Numbered from the stretch's first letter, positions 11,101-21,061 are shown. The stretch is DNA of 64,000 nt from Mesorhizobium_G sp049840935 (GCA_049840935.1 JASGJA010000021.1:1-64000); one strand, 5' to 3'. Notes: generated by a model from the sequence alone, not told the origin. Made by a program: numbers and translations.

Positions 11101-11587
11101 CGGATAGCCCATCTCACTGGCGAGCCGCTTGATCTTCGTCCACATCATCGGGCAGCGGATCGGTCGCGGGCACGACCGGCACGCCGACCTCAATGGCGAG
11201 ATTGCGCGCGGCTACCTTGTTGCCCAGCCGCCGCATGGTTTCAGGCTTCGGGCCGATGAAGGTGATCCCCGCTTCTGCGCAGGCCTCGGCGAATTCAGGG
11301 CTTTCGGAAAGCAGGCCGTAGCCAGGATGAATGGCGTCGGCGCCGGAGTATTTCGCGACGCGCAAAATCTCGTCGATCGAGAGATAGCTTTCGATCGGCC
11401 CCATGTCTTTGGCTAGCCAAGGGCCGCGTCCGACCTGATAGCTCTCGTCAGCCTTGAAGCGGTGCAGCGAATATTTGTCTTCTTCCGCCCAGATGGCGAC
11501 GGTTTTCAGGCCCAGCTCATTCGCCGCGCGAAACACGCGAATGGCGATTTCCGATCGATTGGCGACGAGAATCTTCTTGATAGCCAC
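8123..11587 (-). CDS. pyc: pyruvate carboxylase, four frame breaks in N-terminal third
   Basis: This is an anaplerotic enzyme that forms oxaloacetate from pyruvate, bicarbonate and ATP. The order is biotin carboxylase (AIKKILVANRSEIAIRVF, SWGGGGRGMR, EVNSRIQVEHTVTE), carboxyltransferase (TDTTMRDGHQSLLATRMRT, FRVFDCLNWVENM) and C-terminal biotinyl domain with IEAMKMETAL. The span is 3465 nt, about 1154 residues, the normal length. The frame is open from 10747 to 8123. Upstream it needs four corrections: an extra A near 11130 (gacgaag), a missing G near 11020 (acg-gaagg), a missing base near 10955 (cgt-cgcgcc) and two missing Gs near 10775 (gccgg-aaacc). The GTG at 11585-11587 gives the usual MAIKKILVANRSE start. 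Breaks at homopolymers in an otherwise well-conserved gene point to sequence errors. Confidence 0.9.
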
Positions 11588-11757
11588 GCACACGCTCCAG
11601 ACGTCGCAGAACTGACCCTGTTTGCTTAGCCGAAAAATTGTGCAGTGCAAACGAATTTGGCAGCGGGAGCGTGCGAAAGGCCCAAAATGAAAACAGCCGG
11701 GCCGATTATCTCCGTTCAGCTTGGCCGCTTGGACGTGGACCGGGGGGACGCCGCGTC

Positions 11758-11968
11758 CTATTTGTTGAGGATGAGCTTGCCCTGCCTGGTGATTTTCAGG
11801 CGATAGAGCAACTCGCCATGCGCGATCCCGATTTCGTGCTCGCCGCGTTCGAATAGGCGTGGTGCTGGACAGCATCCGCACGCCGATACGTATGGCGTCC
11901 TGCGGGCGTTGCATCTCGATGCGATCGGTGCGAAGCGAACGGTGGAATTGGGGATTGTACGTATTCAT
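11758..11968 (-). CDS. hemP: HemP/HmuP-type hemin uptake protein, one frame break
   Basis: A small protein starts MNTYNPQFHRSLRTDRIEMQ and, after a frame change near 11850, ends GELLYRLKITRQGKLILNK. The C-terminal half (short strand-rich domain ending RxTRQGKLIL) is the signature of the HemP/HmuP family, linked to hemin uptake and its regulation in rhizobia. About 70 residues after repair. It lies 170 bp upstream of pyc on the same strand with no hemin transport genes in view, so its partner locus must be elsewhere. The frame break (TTP then FERGEHEIGIAHGE) resembles the indels in the adjacent pyc. Confidence 0.65.
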
Positions 11969-12210
11969 CAGTGACCCCTTTGCTTGATCGGGTCGGTTCG
12001 AGCTGAACCGCTAATTTCTTGACTGAAAATATCAAGTTTATTCCGGAACGCAAGCCGGGAATTTGCAAAAGCACGCATTTTTGTCGTTGGATGAGCTTTC
12101 CATGTGGATGAGGGTCAAAGCGCTCAACTTCTGGCCCACGCGATACGGCTTGACGATCAACTGAACCGATTTAAATTAGCGCCGATTCAGCAATCTGGAT
12201 GGTTTTCAGC

Positions 12211-13417
12211 ATGGACACCGCAAGCAAAGATTTGGCAGCGCGCGCAGAGTGGGCGCTGGGCGAGTAGCAGGGCTGTTCTTCATGAACGGTTTTCTGGTCG
12301 GAAGCTGGGCTCCGCAGATTCCCGAACTGGCGACGCGTCTTGGCGATCCGCGAGTTCACGCTCGGCATCCTGATCCTCTTCTTTGGTGTTGGGCGCAATG
12401 TCTGTTCATGCCGCTTTCCGGCGTGCTGATGGCTCGCTATGGCTCTCGGCGTGTCGTCTCGGTTTTGCTGCAGCCTGCGTGTTTGCGTTGCTTGCGGTCG
12501 TGTCAGCTCCTAACGTTCCGCTGACGGCATCGCGATGTTCTTTTTTGGCGGTGTGGTGGGCGCTATGGATGTCGCCATGAACTCCAATGCCGTGGCGGTG
12601 GAAAAGCAGGCTGTCGCAGGCGATTATGTCGTCATCGCATGGCTTCTGGAGTCTGGGCGGGTTTGTGGGCGGCGGTCTGGGCGGGTTGATCATCCAGCAT
12701 TTTGCGGCACTTCACACATGCGGTCGGCGTCACTTTCGCGCTGGCAATTATGCTCACTCTTGCTGCCCGATATGTCGTTGACGACAAGCAGTCGGAAGCA
12801 AGCGAGCAGGAAAAAGCCGATGCGGTTGCCGCGCATTGCATCTGTTTATCTGGTGGGCGCTGTGGCGCTTTTCGCAATGATCCCGGAGGGCGCAATTCTG
12901 GATTGGGGCGCGCTCTATCTTCGGCAACGAACTTGGCGCGTCAATCGCCACAGCCGGTCTTGGTTTTGCGTTTTTCGCTGGCGCGATGGCGATATTGCGA
13001 TTTGTAGGGGATCGTGTTCGCAATCGTTTCGGTGCAGTTCAGACCATGCGCATTTCATGCCTCATCGCGGCAGCGGGCATTTTGGTTGCGGGGTTGTCGC
13101 CGTGGGCCTGGCTGGTCATCGCATCATTCGCGGTAGCTGGCGTCGGCATCGCCAACATCGTGCCGATTGCCTTTTCTGCCGCGGGCAACCAGCCCGGCAT
13201 TTCTGCCAGTACAGGCATGAGTGTCGTCACAACAATCGGCTATTCCGGTATTTTGCTCGCGCCATCGGCGATCGGCTTTGTCGCTGAGCATGTAGGTTTT
13301 TCGTGGATTTATATCGCGCTGTCCGTGCCGCTGATCATCGTTTGCGTCTGTGCGGAACTCGTCCGGGCTGCGGATTTTCAGCCTGATCGACAGATAGCCG
13401 GACCGGAGATGATTTAA
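12211..13417 (+). pseudogene. MFS transporter (YbjJ-like), heavily frame-disrupted
   Basis: Pieces of one 12-helix major facilitator lie in successive frames: MDTASKDLAARAEWALG, VAGLFFMNGFLVGSWAPQIP, FTLGILILFFG, LSGVLMARYGSRRVVS, GFAAACVFALLAVVSAPNVP, IAMFFFGGVVGAMDVAMNSN, GFWSLGGFVGGGLGGL, GVTFALAIMLTLAARYVVDD, ASVYLVGAVALFAMIPEGAI, then an uninterrupted C-terminal half from about 12960 (ELGASIATAGLGFAFFAGAM onward). About eight frame changes occur in 0.8 kb, the densest in the window. Total length about 400 residues after repair. The substrate is unknown. It could be a real pseudogene, but the same stretch also breaks pyc and hemP, so poor sequence is at least as likely. Confidence 0.7.
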
Positions 13418-13468
13418 CCTAATTCCTTCCCCCCGATCACGGGGAGAAGGGTGTACCGTGCTTAGTTC

Positions 13469-13627
13469 TTAAAGTTGTCCCATCAGCAGCAGCACCAAGA
13501 CAACGACGAGCAACACGCCGACGATACCTGACGGGCCGTATCCCCAACCGCGCGAGTAGGGCCAGCTCGGCACCGCACCGATCAAGATCAGAATAAGAAT
13601 GATGAGAAGAAGTGTGCCTAAGGTCAT
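13469..13627 (-). CDS. DUF3309-type small membrane protein
   Basis: A 52-residue protein reads MTLGTLLLIILILILIGAVP, then SWPYSRGWGYGPSG, then VGVLLVVVLVLLLMGQL. Two hydrophobic helices flank a short WPYSRGWGYGPSG loop, the hallmark of the DUF3309 family common in Rhizobiales. Function is unknown. The start ATG is at 13625-13627 and the stop taa at 13469-13471. It is an isolated gene between the MFS remnant and the RND operon. Confidence 0.8.
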   Translation of the reverse strand: MTLGTLLLIILILILIGAVPSWPYSRGWGYGPSGIVGVLLVVVLVLLLMGQL

Positions 13628-13687
13628 ATCCGGGTTCCCTCCGACTATTCGGACCGGAAATGAAATGCGCGAACCCGGCTAAGGGTT

Positions 13688-13714
13688 CCCGAATGCGCTT
13701 TGGACGCATTCGGG
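13688..13714 (-). terminator. stem-loop downstream of the RND pump gene
   Basis: cccgaatgcg (13688-13697) and cgcattcggg (13705-13714) form a perfect 10-bp stem with a 7-base loop. It begins 9 bases past the repaired stop of the RND gene on the minus strand. No clear U-run follows, so a terminator role is likely but not certain. Confidence 0.5.
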
Positions 13715-13722
13715 AGATCGAT

Positions 13723-16700
13723 TTATTCCGCGGGTGCGGGTGTGCCGCCGCCGTCAGCCGGTCGCGGAGCCGTGCGGATTGTGCCCTTTTTCTCACGTCG
13801 AAATACGCGATCCTTCAGACGCCCAATGAATCCCTTTGGCCGGACGTACGCTTATCTCGCGTGAACACCATCAGCATTGAAGGCGTCACGATCAGTGTCA
13901 GCACGGTCGCGAAGGAAAGCCCGAACACGATGGCCGACGAAAGCGCGATCCACCATTGCGTCGATGGCGCGCTGATCGTCGTTTCGTGGTGGAAGATTTC
14001 CAGACCAAGACCGAAGGCGATGGGCAGCACGCCGAGGATAGCCGACACTGCCGTCAGCACCACCGGGCGCGCGCGTTCGCGGCAGGTTTGCAGCACCGCG
14101 TCGAGCTTGTTCCAACCTTCCTCGCGCAGCCGATCATAGGTATCGATCAAGACGATGTTGTTGTTCACCACAACACCGGCCAGCGCGATAATGCCGATGC
14201 CGGACATAACGATAACGAAAGCCTGCCCGGTCAGCATCATGCCAAGCAGCGCGCCGATCGTCGCCATGATCACGCAGGACAACACGAGAACCACGCTGGT
14301 GAACTTGTTGAACTGCGCCAGCAACACGATGAAGATCAGGAAGATGGCCGCGCCGAAGGCATTGCCGAGGAACGCCTGTGCCTCCGCGCTATCCTCATCC
14401 GAGCCAGCCATTTTCCAGTCGATACCGGGCAAGTCCATCTTGCTGACAGCTTCTCTTACTTCATTCTGCACGGCATTTACCTGATAGCCGGACGCGACGT
14501 TGGCCTGCACGTTGATCGTGCGCTTGCCGTCGATGCGGTTCAGGATGCCGACTGTGTGTTCAGGCTTGCGCACCACGAAGTTTGAAATCGGCACGGACCC
14601 GTTGGCCGTTTCGATGCGCAACTGATCCAGTTCCGTAAGCGTGCGACGGTCCTCCGGCAAGCGCAGCCGAATGTCCACAGCGTCGTCAGCACCAGCAGGT
14701 CGATAGTCGGTCAGCTTAAGCCCGGTGGTGACAAGCTGCACAGCCGTGCCGACTGCCGTTGGCGATACCCCATATTGCGCGGCCTTGGAGCGGTCCACTT
14801 CCAGCGCCCAGTCAACACCGGGTGGCGGCAGACCGTTATCGAGGTCGATAACGCCCGGTATCTTGGCAACCGCCGCCGCAACCTCCTTGGCTTTGTCGTT
14901 CAGCCCTTCGGGATTTGTCGCGGACAGTTGAACTTGTACAGCTTTGCCGGTCGGCGGTCCGGCTTCCGGCACGCGCACCTCAACATCCACACCGGGAATG
15001 CCAGCCATCGCCGCGCGCAACTCGTCCAGGATTGCGTGGGCGGGCTTGCGCTCGCGCCAGTCCACAAACTCGTACTGGATCACGCCGACGACATCTTCCG
15101 GTATCTCGTTGCCGCCGCGGGATTTGCCCACGCGCGTATAGACTGACTTGATACCCGGCCAGCCGAGCATCCGGCTTTCAGCCTGCCGGGTTGCGGCATC
15201 CATTTCTTCAAGCGAGAGATTGCCGCGCGCGTGCACATAGAGCAGGCCATAGTCCGGCTCGACATTGGGGAAGAACTCCACGCCGCGCCCGAAATGCGAA
15301 TAGGCGTAAGGTACAGCAACCAACAGCGCGACTGTCAGTAGCAGCACAGTCTTGGGATAATGCACCGCCTTGTTGACGACGGCCATGTAAAGCCCGTCCT
15401 TGTGCTCTTCCTCATGCGCGGGCGCCTTGGCGAACATTGCGCCCAGCGTCGGTGCGAAGATCAGCGCATAGGCCATCGATGCCGCCAGCGTCACGATCAG
15501 CGTGATCGGCAGGTATTTCATGAAATCGCCGATGATACCCGGCCAGAACAGCAGTGGCGAGAACGCCGCGATGCGCGTCATCGTCGCCGCGATAACTGGA
15601 CCCGCCATGCGCTTTGCCGCAAGCTCGAACGCCTGCTCGCGCGGCATGCCTTCCGACATGCGTCGTTCGGCAAACTCCGTCACGATAATCGCATCGTCCA
15701 CCAGCATGCCGACCGCAAGGATCAGGCTGAACAGCACGATCATGTTGATCGTGTAGCCCATCAGCGCCAGCGCCAATATTCCCATCAGGAACGACGCCGG
15801 AATCGCGATGCCGATCAACAAGGAAGCACGACCCGATAGCGCGTAGAGAATGACGATGAAGACCAGAATAACGGCAATCAGAACGTGGTTTTGCAGATCG
15901 GAAAGCAACTGCTTCACGAAGACGGATTTGTCCTGCGTGTAGGTCACGACCATGCCTTCCGGCGCGTTCTTCATGAACTCGTCGGCGACCGCCTTCGCAC
16001 CTTCGATCGTTTCGACAATATTCGCGCCGATGCGCTTCTTCACTTCGATTGCGATGGCGTTTTTGCCGTCCAGTCGCGTGATCGTTTCGGCATCCTCGAA
16101 GGTCGAGCGCACCGTTGCAATGTCCTGCACGCGCACGACTGCATTCGGCCCCGCCACGACCGGCAGCTTGGCGACATCCTCCGGAGTCTCGATCAACGCC
16201 GGCACCTTGATGGCATATTTGCCCTCAGAGCCTTCCATCGCGCCAGCCGCCACGAGGCTGTTCGATTGCCCGATCCCTTGAATCAACTGATCGAGCCGCA
16301 GCCCGTAGGACGACAGCCGCATCGGGTCGATAATCGCTTCTACAAGCTCGTCGCGCGAACCTTGAATCGTGCCTTCCAGCACGCCCGGAACTTCCTCGAT
16401 GCGGTCGCGCAATTCCTTGGCCGCCGCCGTCAGCACACGCTCCGGCACGTCGCCAGAAAGCGTCACCACCAGCACTGGAAATTCGGACAGGTTGACCTCG
16501 TTGACTGTCGGCTCCTCAACGCCCTGCGGCAAGTCGCGCTTGGCGTCCTGTACCTTGTTGCGCGTGTCGATCAGAGCGTCGCCCAGATTGGTTGACGGAT
16601 CGAACTCGACCAGCACATATCCGCCGCCCTCATAGGCTGCGGATCGCATCTCCTTGAGGCCCTTGAGGTTTTTCAACTGCGCCTCGACTGGACGCAGCAA

Positions 16701-16886
16701 AAGCCGCTCGGAATCCTCCGGCGAAATGCCCTGATAAATCAGGCTCACATACATGATCGGAATGGCGACGTCCGGCTCGGCCTCTTTCGGCACGGCGCGA
16801 TAAGCAAGCGCGCCCGCGATAATGAGAAACAGCAGAACGGAGAGGGTCAGCCGCGCATTGCGGATCGCGAGTTTGACGATATCCAT
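13723..16886 (-). CDS. RND efflux permease (AcrB/HAE1 family), C-terminal frame break
   Basis: This is an inner-membrane proton-driven efflux pump subunit. It starts MDIVKLAIRNARLTLSVLLF and shows the twelve-helix RND plan with two large periplasmic loops. The proton-relay region is visible as LILAVGMLVDDAIIVTEFAE, with matching GIIALAGVVVNNNIVLIDTY in the second half. The open frame stops at 13815, but a one-base correction near 13845 (KRT then RPKGFIGRLKDRVFRREKKG) extends it to a natural charged C-terminus ending GGGTPAPAE at 13723. Length about 1054 residues, normal for the family. Four bases separate it from the upstream adaptor gene, so the two form an operon. No outer-membrane TolC-like gene is adjacent. 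The substrate is not predictable. Confidence 0.9.
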
Positions 16887-16890
16887 GTGC

Positions 16891-18036
16891 TTACTGCGTT
16901 CCGGTTGCGTCCTGAGCGAGCTTCTGGATCATTGCCGGATCGGCTTCGACCGGCTTCACCTCGTCGCCCTCCTTAACCAGATCCTGACCGGCCATAATGA
17001 CCCGCGCATCTGCGGGAATGCCAGCCAGCAGCAACCCCTTTGGTGTGTCGTCAACAAGGTCAATCGGGAAGAACACGACCTTGCTTGCACTATCGACAGC
17101 GCGAATGCCGAGATCTCCCGTCGCCGAAAGCGTCACGACCGAACGCGGCAGCGCCACAGCATCTACGGGTGCACTGCGCAGCGTCAGTTCAGCGGTCATG
17201 CCCGCCGGTATCCTGCCGTCGGGGTTCGGAATCTGTATTTCGACGCGATAGGTGCGTGTCGCGGTCGTCGCCTCACGGCTGATGTAGCGCACCGACCCCT
17301 CCACCTTCGCGCCGTCGACCAGAGTGGCCTCGGCCTTGTCGCCGATCTTGATGTGAGAGAGGTCGCGCTCGCTGATTTCGCCGCGCACCACCACCGGATC
17401 GAGGCTCAGCATGGTGGCCACTTCGCCGCCCTGAATCACGGAGCTTCCCAACTCTACGCTCACATCGTCCACAATGCCGTCGAACGGCGCGACGATGCGC
17501 GTGCGCTCCAGTTCCGCGCGGGCGGTTTCCAGTTGCGCGCGCGCCTGCGCCACAGCCGAAACGGCGGTCGCGAGTTGTAACTTGGCAAGGTTGCCGCTCT
17601 TGGAAAGCTGCTGTGCGGCTTCCAGTTCTGCCTCGCGCTGTTTCACAAGCTGCATTGCCGTCTCGATAGCCGCTGGCTTCTCTTCCGATTCAAGGCGCAG
17701 AATAAGATCGCCTGCCTTCACGCGGTCGCCTTGCTTTACAGGCAGTTCGGCAATGATGCCCGCTGCGCGCGTTGCCAGAACGGCGCGCTTGTCTGCCTGC
17801 GTCTGGCCGGAAATGCGAATTGCGCGTGCATGGCCAATTCGCGGCGGGGTCATCACCGCCACTGTGCGCAGCACTGGCTTGTTTTCGGCCGCCTTCTTCG
17901 CAGCTTCAGCCTTGTCCGCTGTTTCGTTTTCGGCAGAGGCGCTGCCAACCGAGGAGAACTTGCCGGTTCCCATCCATGCAGCAAACCCGATCAGCACGGC
18001 GACGGCCGCGACCTTGTGAAATCTATATTTAGCCAT
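16891..18036 (-). CDS. RND periplasmic adaptor (HlyD/MFP family)
   Basis: A 381-residue membrane-fusion protein links the RND pump to an outer-membrane channel. It has an N-terminal anchor (VAAVAVLIGFAAWMGTG), a lipoyl-like segment (ISGQTQADKRAVLATRAAGI, LPVKQGDRVKAGDLILRLES), an alpha hairpin (KQREAELEAAQQLSKSGNLA to QLETARAELERTRIVAPFDG) and beta-barrel sequence (SVELGSSVIQGGEVATMLSL). ATG 18036 (MAKYRFHKV) is preferred because it places the anchor at the start; an upstream in-frame ATG at 18117 would add 27 unlike residues. The gene is first in the adaptor-pump operon, with two operator-like palindromes upstream. Confidence 0.88.
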   Translation of the reverse strand: MAKYRFHKVAAVAVLIGFAAWMGTGKFSSVGSASAENETADKAEAAKKAAENKPVLRTVAVMTPPRIGHARAIRISGQTQADKRAVLATRAAGIIAELPVKQGDRVKAGDLILRLESEEKPAAIETAMQLVKQREAELEAAQQLSKSGNLAKLQLATAVSAVAQARAQLETARAELERTRIVAPFDGIVDDVSVELGSSVIQGGEVATMLSLDPVVVRGEISERDLSHIKIGDKAEATLVDGAKVEGSVRYISREATTATRTYRVEIQIPNPDGRIPAGMTAELTLRSAPVDAVALPRSVVTLSATGDLGIRAVDSASKVVFFPIDLVDDTPKGLLLAGIPADARVIMAGQDLVKEGDEVKPVEADPAMIQKLAQDATGTQ

Positions 18037-18120
18037 TGGCGTTTTGTCCGTTTCGTCGGCGGAACCAAGCGTCCAAGCAAGAACGTTTGATATGGGGCAG
18101 TGCCGACATGTCTTCAATCA

Positions 18121-18177
18121 AATTTCGTACATGTCCGAAATTCCGGTGCTTCATATACGAATTTCGCGGTGCGAAAT
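18121..18177. promoter_or_regulatory. paired operator-like palindromes upstream of the efflux operon
   Basis: There are two perfect inverted repeats sharing the half-site ATTTCG. The first is aatttcg (18121-18127) and cgaaatt (18136-18142) with an 8-base spacer. The second is atttcgc (18161-18167) and gcgaaat (18171-18177) with a 3-base spacer. They lie 85-140 bases upstream of the adaptor start, in the gap after the cytochrome gene. This arrangement fits a dimeric repressor of the efflux operon. The regulator is not identified; no regulator gene sits beside it. Confidence 0.5.
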
Positions 18178-18201
18178 AGTCTCAGGCTGATCAAATGTGA
18201 C

Positions 18202-18786
18202 TTATTCTTGAGGGCACGGCGCGCCCGCCGCAGTCCATCTCTCCAGCGCTTTGTATGTTTCTTCCGCGGAGCCCGGCGCAGGCTCTCGTCCCGGTCCCGG
18301 CGTCCATCCCCAGCCCACCAGCGGGTCGTCGCGCACGTGCTCTGCGATTTCCTGCAATGTGCGGTCGCCATTGCGTGCCGGGTCTTTTATCTGCGCGCAT
18401 ATCCCGGCAGAGGAAATTTTGTGCCACACCATTTCAGCGGGTGCCAGATGCCAGTTCGGTGCGCCGGGCGGTCCATTCAAGTGGCTGGAATTGCTTTCAA
18501 AATGGCAGGATGTGCAGCGAAGCCCGGCATTGCCGAAGCCGGAGCCATCAACACCGCGTTGCACATTGAACGCGTGATAGCGCTCCGCAGAACCGGGAAT
18601 GTCCACCCACCTTGGACGCTCGTCGGCCACGTGGCAGTTGGAGCAGCGCGGGTGCGAAAACACGGAGTAGACTTCCTGCCACGCAGCCAGCCCTTCCGTC
18701 TGCGCAGACGCGGTTTCCTGAGCAAAAGATGGGCCAGCCAGCATCAGGATGGCGGCAGGTGTCAGCAGTCTGATTAGCCAGCTCAT
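18202..18786 (-). CDS. exported di-heme c-type cytochrome, electron acceptor of iorAB
   Basis: A 194-residue protein has a Sec signal peptide (LIRLLTPAAILMLAGPSFA) and two CxxCH haem motifs, CSNCH at residues 48-52 and CTSCH at 91-95. The gene overlaps the 3' end of iorB by four bases, so it is translated with it. Molybdenum hydroxylases of the IorB type are often paired with a periplasmic cytochrome that takes electrons from the Fe-S subunit; that is the inferred role here. Many relatives have three haem sites, whereas only two are visible here. Confidence 0.75.
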   Translation of the reverse strand: MSWLIRLLTPAAILMLAGPSFAQETASAQTEGLAAWQEVYSVFSHPRCSNCHVADERPRWVDIPGSAERYHAFNVQRGVDGSGFGNAGLRCTSCHFESNSSHLNGPPGAPNWHLAPAEMVWHKISSAGICAQIKDPARNGDRTLQEIAEHVRDDPLVGWGWTPGPGREPAPGSAEETYKALERWTAAGAPCPQE

Positions 18787-21059
18787 GCGAACACCACTTC
18801 GTCCGACAGCGGCAAGGACCGCACGCGCTTTCCGGTCAACGCGAACACGGCGTTTGCGAGTGCCGGAGCCGCCGGTGGAGTTCCCACTTCGCCCACTCCG
18901 CCCATGCGGTGATAATTCTCCAATATCGCGACCTCAAACTCCGGACATTGGAAAATGCGCATCGCGTCGAAGTCGTGGAAATTGGATTGTTCCACGCGAC
19001 CATCGGCAAATGTGATCTTCTGGTTCATGGCTGCGGACAGCCCGAAGATCGCGCCTGAAACCATTTGCTGGTCGATAATACCCGGATCGAGCGCCGTGCC
19101 GACATCGACCGCGATCCACATTTTTTCCAGCTTTATGCCGTTCGGCGTCTGCGCAATTTGCACCACCTGCGCGCACCAGCTACCGAAGGAAAGCACGAAG
19201 GCGAACCCCTTGGCCTTGCCTTCAGGCAACTTCTCGCCCCAGTTCGACATCGCCGCCACCTTGTCCACCACAGCGACGGCTGCTGGAAATTCGCGCAGCA
19301 ATTTCCGGCGCAATTCGACCGGATCGGTCTTTCCGGCGTGGGCGATTTCGTCCATCGCGCTTTCGTGGAAAAAGCCATTTTGTGAATTGCCGACAGAGCG
19401 CCAGAAGCTGGCCGGCAGTGTCAGTGGAGCCTTGATCCCCGTTACCCGATAGTTCGGAATCGTGTAGGGCTGGTTGTGTGAGCCATCCGTTGTGGTGTTG
19501 TCCGGGCCCGGTGCGGAACGACCCGGAAAAATGCGTCCCACCAGGCTCGCCATCATGGATTGACCAGCTACCCGCATGTCCAGCGCTTGCGGCAATCCAT
19601 CGGCGCCGAGCCGCGCCCGCATCCGCCCGATAAACGCCGGGCGATAGCAGTCGTGCTGCATGTCTTCTTCGCGCGTCCACGTCACTTTCACCGGATGCCC
19701 GTCGGCTTCTTTCGCAATCAGCGTTGCATAAAGCGCGTAGTCGAGTTCGCCGCGTCGCCCGAAGGCTCCGCCCATGGAGGTCGTGTGCACGGTCGTCTGT
19801 TCCTGCGTTACGCCTGCGAGATCTGCACACAGCCAGCGAATCAGGGTCGGCATCTGGTTGGGAGCCCACACTGTCAGGTGGCCATCCTTCAGTTGCGCGG
19901 TGCAATTCATTGGCTCCATCGGTGCGTGCGAAAGATACGGCACGCGATATTCCGCCTCGATAAGTTGCGCTTGCGGTGCGTCAGCGAATGCGGCTTCCAC
20001 GTCACCATCATTGCGCATCACGTCGCCTTCGCCCTTTGTGGCGGCGTCAGCAATCACTTGCATCAGCCCGTCCGTATCGGCGGGATTGACCGGCTTGCCC
20101 CATTCCACGTCCAGCGCTTCAGCGCCCTTGAATGCGGCCCATGTGTTTTGTGCGATCACGCCGAAGCCGGAGCCATAGACTGTTTCGAGCGGCACGATCT
20201 TTATGACGCCCGCGACCTTTTCGGCCTTCGACTTATCGGCCTTTACCGGCTTTGCGCCGAATACCGGGCTTATCAGCACGGTCGCGTAAAGCATGTCTGG
20301 CAGGCGCACATCGATCCCGAATATGGGTGCACCAGTCACCTTGTCGTGCATGTCGACGCGGGGCTGTGTTTTGCCGAGTAGCTTCCAGTCCTTCTTGTCG
20401 CGCAGGGTCACGGATTTTGGCGGCGCGATGCGAGCTGCATCCAGCGCCACCTCGCCATAACTGACACTGCGGCCAGAACCGGCATGAACAATCCTGCCGT
20501 TATCCGTCGCAAGTTCAGCCAACGGGACGGCTAGACGGGTCGCTGCGGCCTGCATCAGCACTGCGCGCGTCGCCGCGCCTGCCTGCCGCATTTTCTCAAA
20601 ACCATCACGCGTGGAGGAGGATCCGCCCGTTGCTTGCAGACCCAGAACCTTGCCGACCGTGCCCATTGCGCTGCGCGTCATTTCGGCCAGAAAACTGTCG
20701 TCGAAGAAGTTGAACGGCCCGCCCTCGGCAAGCATTTCCCCGTTGTAATAGGCATAGGATGCAGGGCCATGCTCGACCTTTATCCGGTCAAGCGTGACGT
20801 CCAGTTCTTCGGCAACAAAGGCCGCCAGAGTCGTTGAAACGCCTTGGCCCATTTCGGCGCGCGGCGCGATCACCGTAATCGTGTCGTCGGAAGCAATTTT
20901 CACATAGGGGTTGAATGTCGCCTCGCCCTCGGCAACTTCGCCTTCGAGCGGGTTTTCGTAAGGTCGGCTCACATACCAATAGCCGACTGCAACGCCACCA
21001 GCGACTGCGGCCGCACCGATCAGGAATGTGCGGCGGGCGATTGTTCCGATGCTGGCCAT
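18783..21059 (-). CDS. iorB: molybdopterin aldehyde/isoquinoline-type oxidoreductase large subunit
   Basis: This is a 758-residue molybdenum hydroxylase large subunit, exported folded through Tat: the N-terminus is MASIGTIARRTFLIGAAAV with the twin Arg and a hydrophobic stretch. Family landmarks are RAEMGQGVSTTLAAFVAEEL, TSMGGAFGRRGELDYAL, the duplicated CoxL-like halves and the C-terminal GGVGEVGTPPAAPALANAVF, which holds the usual catalytic Glu region. IorB-type enzymes oxidise aldehydes or N-heterocycles; the substrate here is unknown. ATG 21059 is chosen over an upstream ATG at 21137, which overlaps iorA and would displace the Tat signal. Operon order is iorA, iorB, cytochrome. Confidence 0.87.
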   Translation of the reverse strand: MASIGTIARRTFLIGAAAVAGGVAVGYWYVSRPYENPLEGEVAEGEATFNPYVKIASDDTITVIAPRAEMGQGVSTTLAAFVAEELDVTLDRIKVEHGPASYAYYNGEMLAEGGPFNFFDDSFLAEMTRSAMGTVGKVLGLQATGGSSSTRDGFEKMRQAGAATRAVLMQAAATRLAVPLAELATDNGRIVHAGSGRSVSYGEVALDAARIAPPKSVTLRDKKDWKLLGKTQPRVDMHDKVTGAPIFGIDVRLPDMLYATVLISPVFGAKPVKADKSKAEKVAGVIKIVPLETVYGSGFGVIAQNTWAAFKGAEALDVEWGKPVNPADTDGLMQVIADAATKGEGDVMRNDGDVEAAFADAPQAQLIEAEYRVPYLSHAPMEPMNCTAQLKDGHLTVWAPNQMPTLIRWLCADLAGVTQEQTTVHTTSMGGAFGRRGELDYALYATLIAKEADGHPVKVTWTREEDMQHDCYRPAFIGRMRARLGADGLPQALDMRVAGQSMMASLVGRIFPGRSAPGPDNTTTDGSHNQPYTIPNYRVTGIKAPLTLPASFWRSVGNSQNGFFHESAMDEIAHAGKTDPVELRRKLLREFPAAVAVVDKVAAMSNWGEKLPEGKAKGFAFVLSFGSWCAQVVQIAQTPNGIKLEKMWIAVDVGTALDPGIIDQQMVSGAIFGLSAAMNQKITFADGRVEQSNFHDFDAMRIFQCPEFEVAILENYHRMGGVGEVGTPPAAPALANAVFALTGKRVRSLPLSDEVVFA

Positions 21060-21061
21060 AT

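Noticed and set aside
9863..11107. Long plus-strand open frame (about 414 codons) opposite pyc
   Set aside because: It is the antisense shadow of a GC-rich conserved gene. Its composition is Arg/His/Gly-rich with no domain, while the minus strand encodes the biotin carboxylase motifs.
12211..13417. Several separate small genes in place of one MFS gene
   Set aside because: Successive short frames line up in order as pieces of one transporter, so they are fragments of a single disrupted gene.
15885..16595. Plus-strand open frame of 236 codons inside the RND permease
   Set aside because: Antisense shadow with no recognisable protein pattern; the minus-strand RND frame is unmistakable.
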